From positions 463,292,072 to 463,356,071 of the forward strand of contig NC_081406.1 in NCBI RefSeq assembly GCF_030272615.1: a stretch of DNA of 64,000 bases. The letters are read 5' to 3'. The notes under the pieces are model-generated. The model ran no database searches. It had not been told where the DNA came from and saw nothing but the letters and a program-made list of their open reading frames with translations. Shown piece after piece: positions 32,731-42,408 of the stretch; within the stretch, counting starts at the first letter, position 1, and every line of letters begins with the position of its first letter. The DNA comes from Cryptomeria japonica. Lineage: Eukaryota > Streptophyta > Pinopsida > Cupressales > Cupressaceae. A program made the translations under genes and the position numbers.

Positions 32731-34339
32731 GTCTGAATGTTTTCAAGGAATGGCTAAGTGGGAAAGATCCCACAATCACTGGCTATTTCATCAAGAACTA
32801 GAAAAATGACAAAATTCTTATCAGATCCTAGATGATGAATATTGATGAGGAGGTCATCGCTGAGGCCATGGGGATGATGACCGAGGGAATGAAATTTTAC
32901 AGGGACAGAGGCATATCAGATAAAGCAACAGATAAGTTTCCTGTTATGGATGAAGAGAGGAGAAAGATGACTAAAATCGACAACTCCTACCATGCCCCAA
33001 AGAGAATTTGCAGGCCATGGAGGTTTGTCTTATTCGCTTCTATTGAATACATTACCTTAGTAGCTTTACCAGAGCCTATAGGCATCAATTCATTTTACTC
33101 AACCATTTCCATCATGGGGAAAAGGTTAGCCTTCCCTATTACCTTGCATGCTCAATGGATCATACTATAAAGGAGATCCAAAAGGACCCTAAGGGTGATC
33201 ATGCCCTCCATCAAGGGCTCATGGTCCTGGTTTATAAAATGCTCAAGGGGAAGTGCATTGAAAAGCCTATTAAGGGCAAAAATGCAAGAGATGTGACAAC
33301 GGAGAGTGAAGCTAGCGGTTTTAACTTTGAATCGGAGACTGAGGGAGAATTGGAAGAAACTAGCAAAAAAGGGAGGAATAGGGCCAAGAAGAGAAGGGTT
33401 ATTGTGGAATCATGTATGTCGGATTCTGAAACTGACTCCTTTGAGAAAAAAATTGTTAAAGAAAAGAAAGGGAAAGCTACTGGAAAATAGGCTCAAAGAA
33501 AGAATACTAAAAAGGGTAATAATTCTGATATCAACCATATTTTGGTTGATTCTGAGGAGGAGACTGAAGAAAACAAGAAGGTTGAGAGTCAGGATAAAGA
33601 TGGGGAGGGCAACCCAGTTATGGACAATATAGAGGTAGTGAATACCACAAGTCTGCATAAGGAGGATAAAGGGGATAAAAGTGGCGGTGGTGACAATGAT
33701 ACTGTTAAGGCCTTCTGTGAGACCATCATGACCATGGTGAAGGATATCAGCAGTTTGAAAATAGATACTTAGGCTATTGCTAGAGTTATAGTTGGTGATA
33801 ATCCCTTGGTTGAACATGTTAAAGAATTGGTTGCTATTCTGCATAATGCGGAAGCTATTGAATGTATGGTTCGAAAAATTGTAGCTATGGAAAAAAAGGT
33901 CAATGATATGGGAGATAGAAATAAAATGGAAATCAAAATGAATGATTTCGACAGCAAAATTGACAGGTTGGAACACAACATCAAGAAGATTGCTGACCAA
34001 AATTTACAAATCCTCAAATTGTCGGTGGACAACATGAACATCCTTATCAATAGGTTTGAGAACAAAGCCGAGAAGGATGGTGATAAAGAGAAGCTAGACA
34101 AGAAGGGTCATGAAAGGAGGACCAGAGCGAACACAAAGATTCAGGGCAACATCAAAGGTCGTGAGCTAGAGGAACTAAAGACCTTAGCGAACAACATGAA
34201 ACAAATGGCTGTTCATGCTGAGGAAATTATGAATAGTATTTATATTTTAGTTGGTCTCCTGGCTTCTGTCTTTTTGTTGCCTATGTACTTTCCTTTCGCT
34301 GTCTATTCTGGGTTTTTAATGTTATGTTATGTTAGCTAA
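32731..34339 (+). pseudogene. LINE ORF1-like coiled-coil protein, main piece
   Basis: It continues from 21732. The first part, to about 33170 (GLNVFKEWLSGKDP, FRDRG-like blocks and RPWRFVLFASIEYITL), resembles N-terminal domains of plant retroelement ORFs but I cannot name the family. A frameshift near 33160 is followed by an acidic, Ser/Lys-rich linker, then a long coiled coil from about 33780 (VEHVKELVAILHNAEAIECM, IDRLEHNIKKIADQNLQILK), a basic patch (RRTRANTKIQ) and ELEELKTLANNMKQM. TAG stops near 33488 and 33770 fit CAG codons. The C-terminal third is homologous to the ORF at 62150-62986. I infer an RNA-binding ORF1-type protein. Confidence 0.65.
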
Positions 34340-34462
34340 TCCCTGTCGATGGGCTCATTTTGTCTTTTTGAATTGATCAGACACTTTTTATAGCTGATTT
34401 GTTTTCCTGGTTTGTACAAGGTTCGGATACCTTTCAAATGCCTGCTTTTACTTAATCAAAAC
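34340..34462 (+). other. 3' UTR and end of the ORF1-like element
   Basis: A T- and G-rich tail (TTTTTGAATTGATCAGAC, TTTTCCTGGTTTGTACAAGG) ends in TTAATCAAAAC at 34452-34462. The minus-strand relative at 61956-63007 ends with the same TTAATCAAAAC. No poly(A) is left. Confidence 0.6.
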
Positions 34463-36055
34463 AAAGAAGGTCTTAATTGAGTAAGGTATCATCAATATAT
34501 TCAAAGAAAATAAAAAAGATTTGAAAGGAAAGGATAAGCCACGATTTTGGAACAATAACAAGAACACAGTAAATGATGGCGTTTTAGATTCTAACATAGT
34601 GAGACCAAAAATCACTCTTTCAGGACCATGTTCTTCTATAAACAACCAAGTAAATACTCAAGAAACTTCAAAACCATGAAGGAAATACACCCCATTGGGA
34701 GAACCACTTGAGTTGGATTTTAGGAAGCTAGTAGAAAACAAGCTAATAACAATTCCAGACAATTCTCCATATGAACCAAAAGTCAAACCAAATTGGTAGA
34801 GTGACGATGAGTATTGCGAATATCACAAGAGCAAGGGACATAAAACAAGAAATTGCCATCACTTGAAGAACATTATTAAAGATCTTATTGATAAAGTTGA
34901 CATTGTGATTGATGGACATACATCCAATCAAGAACATAAGATTTTTAAGGAACCATTCCCTAAACATGACAAGGGAAAATCCAAAGCCACAGATAATCAA
35001 GCCAACTATAACAAAATGTCCTATGACTACGATCCAATCGTTAACCACATTTCAATGGACAAGTATGTTTCTACTATTATCATAAAGGACAAAACGCTTG
35101 AGTTTTCTACCCAAAGAACAAAAGTTATCCTAAAAGGCATTGGAACTTCTTCTGAATCTAAATTTGAATGTAATGTCACAATTCGTCATCGTAAGGTCAC
35201 CCTGTAAGGTGCTCCAGCTAAAACCACCACTTCCTCATCAGCCAAACCTGAGTACAACCTAGTAGAATAGTTAGGGAAGACACCCGCACTTATCTCAATC
35301 CTAGAACTATTGTGTATCTCTGCTTCACATAAAACCATACTTGACAAAGTCCTAAGAGAAAATTTTGTACCCATTGATCTGAATGTGGACCAATTTCTAG
35401 TCATGGTGGGATACCTTTCTGTTCCGCATAACCTTACATTTACATAAGCTGATCATGCTTCCGTAACCTAGACTCATAATGCACCTTTACATATTGAAGC
35501 CTCTATCTTTAAAAACTTCCTCAAACGAGTCTTATAGATGGAGGAGCAGGTCTAAACATTTGTACATTGAGCACTATTAAACAAATCGGATATTCTGAAA
35601 AAGCTATGAATTCTACACATGCAATAACCATAAAATCATATGATGATGAAGAGCATTCATCCAATGGCATGGTCACCTTACCTATCAGAGTAAGGTCATT
35701 CACGAAGGATGTGGTTTGTCAAGTCTTTGATCTAGATCTCACATACAATATACTCTTGGGATGCCCATGGATTCATGAAATAAGAGTTATTCCATCAATA
35801 TATCATCGATGTATCAAGTTCCCATACAATAGATTTGAAGTGACCATCAAATGTGATCTGAATCCATTCATATATTGCAATAACCTGCGAGCAAGATTAG
35901 AAATAATAATCCCAGTCAATCGATAAGTTGTTCCATCTTCAACATAGGTTGATCCTAAATCGTTGAAAGCTTCTGCATCCAAACAAACAAAGATCAAAGA
36001 AAAGTTCAATATTAAAGACCTGGGATGTGGTGAATATATCTTTCATGGGATGGAG
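34463..36055 (+). pseudogene. Ty3/gypsy gag C-terminus and protease fragment (broken)
   Basis: Gag block: YTPLGEPLELDFRKLVENKL (about 34688-34745) and the zinc motif YCEYHKSKGHKTRNCHHL (about 34814-34865). Then KNIIKDLIDKVDIVIDGH, and after stops a retropepsin domain with the active site IDGGAGLNICTLS (Asp codon at 35537), SYDDEEHSSNGMVTLPIRV, and DLDLTYNILLGCPWIHEIR (about 35725-35785). The tail IKEKFNIKDLGCGEYIFHGM runs to about 36050. RT and integrase are absent because the sequence switches abruptly to a PMD-type ORF. The left edge abuts the end of the ORF1-like element. Stops are frequent in both parts. Confidence 0.85.
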
Positions 36056-36719
36056 GAGATAGAGGCAGATGACAAAGGTGTGGTGCAGTAGCAGAGAGGA
36101 GGGTAGTTCAGAGGAGAGATGGAGAGAGGAGAGATATGCACATGTAGTCAGAGGTAGAGGTGTGCTGCCATTACAGGTGCCGACAATGCAGTTTCCCAGA
36201 CAAGGATAGACAAAGGGATAAAGTGAGGAGAGAGGAGAGGAGGAGGATGAGCTACTATCCTTGAGAAAGATCTACCAAGGATAGGCAAATGAGATTTAGG
36301 ATCTAGAGAGGGATGTGGCTAGGCTCAAGAGTCAGCTAAGGGACACTGAGCAAGAGATGGATCAGGCTATTCAATGCTACATGAAGGATGAGGAGGCATT
36401 GAGGGCAGGTAGGTGAGCAATAGAGGAAATTAGGGCTAGATATTCCTATGTTCTATGAGCAGGGGAGGAGATAGCCTACTAGAGAGACTTGTATTATGCA
36501 GTTGTGCCTCTTGATCAGCAGACTAGGAGCTTCCAGATACCATCACGGGCTACAACAACCACAGGAGGGAGAGATAGGAGTCATGCATCTAATGGTGGGG
36601 TCATGGGTCCTCCACCACCAATAGATAGAGGGGGAAGGAGAGATGATTCTAGAGTGGGGACTTCCAAGGCTCAAACTCCGTCAAGGTCGATTGGCTCCGA
36701 GGGAGGGAGTTCATCATAG
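36056..36719 (+). pseudogene. C-terminal piece of a PMD-type ORF (sense copy)
   Basis: The DNA matches, in opposite orientation, the C-terminal half of the ORF at 38180-39456. Shared features are the GAGGAGG-rich stretch, GEEEDELLSLRKIYQG, and the coiled coil ERDVARLKSQLRDTEQEMDQ (about 36300-36365). It extends further than that copy: RDLYYAVVPLDQQTRSFQIP, a Gly/Arg-rich low-complexity tail (GGVMGPPPPIDRGGRRDD) and a TAG at 36717-36719. Several CAG-to-TAG stops are evident by comparison. Its N-terminal PMD core is missing. It is joined to a gypsy protease at about 36055. Confidence 0.75.
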
Positions 36720-38179
36720 CCTTAGATGGCTCCCAAAGTATTAGTTTTTTGTATCATTTTTGTATAATGATGCAGACACTTTCGAGTGATTGAAGATATA
36801 TGATTTTGACATCATTGTATCATGAAACTTATGCTTTTTGAGATATTAATATGAGATGATTCATCCTTGCGGCATCTAGATGTATATGTACCTATGTGAT
36901 GTTGCTTCTATGTGATGTATGTTTCTATGTGTTAATGCAATTTATGATTCTATGATGTATGGATGCTTATGAGATACATGTATCTATGATGTTTATGATA
37001 CGAATGTAGTAATATATAAATGATGAAATTCAATATTTTTACATTCTTTTATGTTTTATATGTTATGAAAATGTGAATGTATGAAATACAGATGAATATG
37101 ATAATGCAAATAACTATTTACATGATGCGAATGTAAAATGTGCTAACATGTGTTGTGTTATTATTCTGGCATTTTATGTTGTATATGAGAATGTAGATAC
37201 TAACTAATGATATATGCAAGATGCAATGCGATTGTTATATATATATATGTATGTATGAAAAGCTAATATGTGATAATGCAGGTGCAATCTACATGAAATG
37301 AAGATATTTTTGGCATGTCATTATACTCAATCATGTGATAGTAGGCTACACGAAGTCAGGAAGGATGGTGGAGGTCAATCATGAAAGGGGGATGGAAGAT
37401 AGAAGATATGGAAGTGAAAGAGATTCTTGTGCTTTATCATCATTGAGCTTTATTATGGAAAATAGGTTATGACAATCGAGGCATAGGTTCGACCCAGAAA
37501 ATCATTGTACCCATTTGCATGGAGATAAGACAGTCACAAACAAGGAATGTCCTAGTTTATACTATACTTAGAGTGTCCTAATATCCTTGGACAAGTCACA
37601 ACATTACTAAGAGACAATCCACAAACAACAAAACAATAGGTGAACATATCCTATCCTCGCCTTTCTAGTAAAAGACATCCTAGAGATAGAATCTCTAGTC
37701 AGAGACATCCCCAAAAAGCCAAACGACATGTCACCAAAAGATAAAATAAAAAGAAAACCAAGACTCGACACCAACATCCATTGTAGTCCTCAAGTTTAGT
37801 GTCTCTTATCACTTGCATAAGTCTATTTAATTTTGGTCATAATGTTTACTTTCAAAAAAAGGATAGATAGAACTGAACCATAATGTTGTTTGAGTCTACT
37901 AAAAGATTTGATTTGTTAAAGCCCATTGTTGTTGTTTACATCTCATCTAAAACTAACTTAATCCATAAAATTCATACTTTATTATGAAGAAGATGAAACT
38001 TTATTGCTGATCTTTGATGTAAGTGTTGCTTTATTCTAGATTGTGAGCAGATAGAATGAAGAAAACTGGGAGAAATTGTACTCCTTGAAACATGTGATAC
38101 TCTTAGTTCCACACCCATCACTAGACTTAGGATTTAGGAGCTAATTTATAATGGATGGAAAGGGGTGAAAAGGAAGGAT
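36720..38179. other. AT-rich interval without genes
   Basis: 36840-37290 is low-complexity DNA with recurring TATGATG and ATGTATG words, including a short TATATATATATGTATGTATG run near 37236. From 37300 to 38179 it is non-repetitive non-coding DNA, probably internal gypsy sequence. I see no ORF of note. Confidence 0.5.
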
Positions 38180-39456
38180 TATACAAATAAATAAATATTT
38201 TTTAAATCATAGGCTATGTCCTCCCATGCTTGTAGAACATAGGCATATCTGGCCCCAGTATCCTCTGTTTCTCGCCTACCTTCCCTTAATGCCTCCTTAG
38301 CCTCTGTGTAGCACTGGATAGCTAGATCCCTCCCTTGCTCAGTGTCCCACAGTTGTATCCTGAGCCTAGCCACATCCCTCTCTAGATCCTGAATCTAATT
38401 TTCCTATCCTTGGTAGATCTCTCTCAGGGATAGTAGCTCATCCTCCTCCTCTCCTCCCTCCTCACCTTGTCCCTATGGTTGTCCCTATCCCTATCCCTAT
38501 CCTAGAACCTATGTTGTTGGGACCTGGAAAGGTAGTACACCTCTACCTATGACTACATGCACCTATCTCTCCTCTCCTCCATCTATCTTCCAAACTACCC
38601 TCCTCTCTCCTACTGCACCTCGCCTCCATCGTCTGCCTCTACTTTTACCATCCTCACTATCATCTCCACCATCCCCACCATCACCCTCTATTAGCTCTCC
38701 TAGATCTATCAGCCATTGAAATGGATGATCTACCTAATATGCGTTGTACTCGACATCCGTCCCTACATCCTCCACATTTGCCAAAATAACGCAAGGCATG
38801 GGACCATCTTGCATTTGTGGCACTATCTGATCATAAGACAATAACGGACCTAAATGTGGCTGATCTCTCACTGTGCATGCATACATCCCTAAGCCATGTG
38901 GCAGCCAATGTCTCCTATTGAACTACTTGCATACTCTATCTATCAATTGTCACTCAATGATATATGTTTTCCTCCCAATTAGATACCTAATCCTAAACAC
39001 ATATGGCAGATCGACTACGTCATCCTCCCACTCCTCATAATTTCGGTAAGGCGTCCATACTACACTGTCTATCTCATCGATCACTTAGCACCAATACTCT
39101 AGCCTCCCAATCTGTGGCTAGGAAGTAATCATATCATACAAATGTACATAACTGTGCCCATGTCCCCTACCTCTAAAGTGTATCGTTTGTGTAACTAGAA
39201 GATGCTCATATACCCATACCTGCAATAATGTCACTCCACACCCCAATCCCACTAATCCATGATACACAAACTGATGCAGCTTATAACACAAGTGTGACAG
39301 TAGACATGACCCCCATGCAAAACTGGTGTGCTCAGTCACCAATGTCTCTAGAGTCCTTCCCCATCCCACAACCAACCCTCATGTCACCCTGTCCATATAG
39401 AAAAACCCACTGATAACTTTTGCGAGCACCACCGGTAGAGCCAATCCTGTAGCTAT
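38180..39456 (-). pseudogene. PMD (plant mobile domain) ORF, C-terminal part, antisense in a gypsy element
   Basis: Read on the minus strand it continues from the piece at 47281-47645. Domain core: VVGWGRTLETLVTEHTSFAW (about 39315-39372), QFVYHGLVGLGCG, VWVYEHLLVTQTIHF and VWTPYRNYEEWEDDVVDLPY (about 39005-39062). This is the pattern of the plant mobile domain found in MAIN/MAIL proteins and in retroelements. An acidic/basic linker and a coiled coil (ERDVARLRIQLWDTEQGRD, about 38335-38385) follow. The end is abrupt (KNIYLFV at 38179), shorter than the sense copy at 36719. Several stops occur. As it lies before a plus-strand 3' LTR, it is an antisense ORF of that gypsy element rather than a host gene. 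Confidence 0.8.
39452..39456 (+). other. Target-site duplication GCTAT, left copy (pol-less LTR element)
   Basis: GCTAT before the 5' LTR pairs with ACTAT at 47281-47285 after the 3' LTR (four of five bases). Joining the flanks restores the antisense PMD reading (MIATGLALPVVLAKV). Confidence 0.75.
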
Positions 39457-40637
39457 TGTTGGCATTTTTTATGTTTATGTTGTAATTGTCATTGATGGAC
39501 ACACACTTGTATTGAGATCCCCTTTGTATGTATGAGCTAGAGCTCAACCGGTATTTGTTCCAACTGGTATGTTGTATTCTAGTCTTTAGACTAATGATTT
39601 TGCAGAATGTGCTTCCCGGTCTGAAGCGGCATGATGACCCCAAGCGGTATGTAGATCTCAACCGGTACAAGGGAGAAAAGTGGCACAACACATTCTTACC
39701 AGTCTTCATTTTTGTCAAACCGACAACTGGTATTTTGTATGAACCAGTAAAACTCTATGATGAGTTACCAGCTGACATTTTGTGATGAGTTACCAACCCA
39801 CCGATTGATTGACGGTGTCGACACATTGATGGTGCTTTTTGTGTCATGTTACTAAGTATGTCTAGATTCATTGAACCTAGGAAATTGTAATGTAATCCTA
39901 TTGTATCGACATGAAATCAGATTCCTTTAAAAGGACATCATGTCTAGGGTTTTGAGTTGTTGAAACTGTTGCTGAAAGGGTTTATGTTGTGGCTAGGGTT
40001 TAAGGTGATTGTTGAGTTGTTGTAAGAGCGATCTTATCTGAGAAGATCGAGTTGTAAATAGAAAGATATAGATAAGACTGAAGTAATGCTGGAGTACATT
40101 AGTAGTGAACTATACTGGATCTAATCAAGCAGTTTGTGCTATAAGATAGATCAAACACTTGTTGATTACTCACATCTTTGACAAGTCTATAGCCCTTAAT
40201 TGGGTAGGCCTCAAAGCCTTTGTAAAATCCTTTAACAAGGTGGTTCACTTCTGTGAATCTAAAATCTTCTAACAAGGTAGTCTTTAATCAGACTTATCTC
40301 CTAATGGAGATTGAGATTCCTAATAGGATATGTTCTGGTGAAGAACATTGTAAGACCTTAACCGGTCTGACCTTAACCAGTCTGGTTTCTATTCTGCAGA
40401 TAGTGACTTGTGAGTTCCATCTAACTGTGGTTTTTCCCAGTTGGGTTTCCACGTTAAATATCTTGTGTTATGGTTGTATTGCTTTTGTGGGTGAATGCTT
40501 TATTCGCATTTTGGTTTGCATGTGTGATAACCGGTCTGTCTGTTAGACTATTTTACCGCTTTATCTTCAGACTGTGTAAGTGTTTAAGGATAGAGATTTT
40601 TGGCATACTAATTCACCCCCCCTCTTAGTATTCATCA
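39457..40637 (+). repeat. 5' LTR of the pol-less element
   Basis: TGTTGGCATT to TTCATCA. A TATA-like CCTTTAAAAGG lies near 39924-39934. It carries two segments that the 3' LTR lacks, each bounded by short direct repeats (AACAAGGT; ACCTTAACC). Confidence 0.93.
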
Positions 40638-40639
40638 AT

Positions 40640-40652
40640 TGGTATCAGAGCC
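40640..40652 (+). other. Primer-binding site of the pol-less element
   Basis: TGGTATCAGAGCC, two bases after the LTR, is an exact match to the initiator-Met-tRNA-type site of plant copia elements. It is undamaged, unlike the sites of the other elements. Confidence 0.93.
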
Positions 40653-40687
40653 AACCTTTCTATAAGTTTAACCACTTGGAAAGAGAT

Positions 40688-41839
40688 ATGGGGGATTACA
40701 CTTTGAGGGAACTTACTCAACAGCTCACTAAGTCTGAGCAAGCCTATGATGATCTTATGGTCAAATACAAGGCATCTCAAGAAAAAAGGAGAGAACATGC
40801 AGAAAAGTTGATGGAGCTATTTGAAAGTAGTTCTAAAGATGAAGCTAATATGGAAGCCATGATTGTAGAAGTGAATAAGCTGAATGATTCAAACTCCAAT
40901 CTGAGAAAGGAGTTAGAAGGACTGACTATCCGGTTTAGTCAAGAGCTTGAAAACCGTAGGAAAGCTGGAGATCGAGTAAAGGACAAAGATCATGAGATCT
41001 CCAAGTTGAAACAAGAGATTAGTGCACTAACTACTCACCTTCATGAGAGCAAGATGGAAAAGGAAGACATGCAAGGTGAACTGAACATAGCCGTCTCTGA
41101 AAATGCAAGTCTAATGGAGAAAAATACTACTATTTCCAAAGAACTCTCTGAGTCAAAGGAAATACTTGCTCAGTTTGGCAAAAGTATTGTCAAGCTAGAG
41201 AAAAAGCTTGAGTCATCTAGACCGGAAAAGAATACCAATGGTCTTGGTTTCTCTAGACATGAGGAAGGAGAATCCTCAGGAACAAATGTTGAAGCATCAA
41301 AGAAGCAATCGACACTCAATGGAAAAGGTAAGCAAAAATTCAAACCTGTTTGCTTTAATTGTCTTAAAGAAGGACACACTGCCAATGTATGTAGGAGCAA
41401 AGCCTACAATAATTTTCCATATTTTATCAACAATGTACCTAGATCCAATAAGTTCAATGGTCATTGTTATGCATGCAATAAGTTTGGGCATAGAGCATCT
41501 GAATGCAGGTCTGTCATGAACAATACCGGAAGATATCCTCAGAGGACCCAAGGAGCTAGTCTAGAATCTTTTGTAAACCGGAACCCTAACCAGTTTGATG
41601 CCTACAATTATCAGTCAAGCAACAATGGTTATCAATCAGCAACCGAATGGAGAGAAAATTGTTGGATTTGTCATGGACATGGACACATTGCGGCTACATG
41701 CAGAAGGAAGAATGGAAATATGAATAATGGACCTTGGAGAGCACTTGGATTGGTTTGCTATCACTGCAACAAACTAGGTCACATTGCAAGATTCTGCAGA
41801 AGCAGAAAGAGTATATTTGATGATATACCGGTCACTTAG
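40688..41839 (+). CDS. gag: Gag-like protein: coiled coil plus four CCHC zinc knuckles (383 aa, intact)
   Basis: The ATG at 40688 (MGDYTLRELTQQL) lies 36 bases after the primer-binding site, and the frame is open to the TAG at 41837. The upstream extension of the frame runs through the LTR and is not used as a start. Residues 1 to about 195 form a long charged coiled coil (KYKASQEKRREHAEKLMELF; NKLNDSNSNLRKELEGLTIR). Then come four knuckles of the form CX2CX4HX4C: CFNCLKEGHTANVC, CYACNKFGHRASEC, CWICHGHGHIAATC and CYHCNKLGHIARFC (about 41347-41795). The usual copia capsid domain (UBN2-like) is not visible. It likely binds RNA and self-associates through the coil. It is the only long retroelement ORF in the window without a stop. 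Confidence 0.88.
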   Translation: MGDYTLRELTQQLTKSEQAYDDLMVKYKASQEKRREHAEKLMELFESSSKDEANMEAMIVEVNKLNDSNSNLRKELEGLTIRFSQELENRRKAGDRVKDKDHEISKLKQEISALTTHLHESKMEKEDMQGELNIAVSENASLMEKNTTISKELSESKEILAQFGKSIVKLEKKLESSRPEKNTNGLGFSRHEEGESSGTNVEASKKQSTLNGKGKQKFKPVCFNCLKEGHTANVCRSKAYNNFPYFINNVPRSNKFNGHCYACNKFGHRASECRSVMNNTGRYPQRTQGASLESFVNRNPNQFDAYNYQSSNNGYQSATEWRENCWICHGHGHIAATCRRKNGNMNNGPWRALGLVCYHCNKLGHIARFCRSRKSIFDDIPVT

Positions 41840-42408
41840 AAAGGAGTTGATGTTAAAAAAGTTCAAGCAGACATGAACAAAACCTGGAGGACGAAACCAA
41901 CAATGTTGGAAGAGGAACCAGTTTCTGCAACTAGTGTGGAAATATTAGAACTGGTAAACTAAGCTCCAAAGAAGCTTAGGGGGAGCAAACAATGAAATTA
42001 TTGTGAACCCCTAATTACACTGGTAAAAGACCTTAACCAGTACGTGATACCTATCACTTGGCAGAAGATCAGAAATGGTAAAGGAGGCAAATTAGGGTTT
42101 TTGCCCTAATAGAGGAGCATTAATGGCGGTAGGTGAGAGACATGTATAAAAGAATATTTCAAATCATTTCTCACTATCTGTTTTCGAGCGAAGAAAAGTT
42201 TTCAAGTGCAGAGCGCAGAAAAGGCAATTTGAGCTAAGATTTCAAGAAATTGATAAATCTTGAAGGAGATTCAAATCCAGTTTGCAAACGGTTGTGGAGA
42301 ACACAAAGCAGTGATTCGGTAACCGACGGAGAGTGGAGTGAAGCAGAATAAAAAAGCCCTAAATTCGCATTGTAAAGGTATTTTTCGTGTTCTTGAAAAT
42401 ACTCAACA
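41840..42408 (+). promoter_or_regulatory. Inter-ORF region with internal TATA box and leader
   Basis: After gag a short tail of readable codons (to about 41960) ends near a purine tract (GCTTAGGGGGAGCA, about 41976). A good TATA box, TATAAAAG, is at 42145-42152, followed by about 255 bp of purine-rich leader and the ATG of ORF2 at 42409. This is a normal plant promoter-to-start arrangement. Whether it is used is unknown. Confidence 0.5.
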
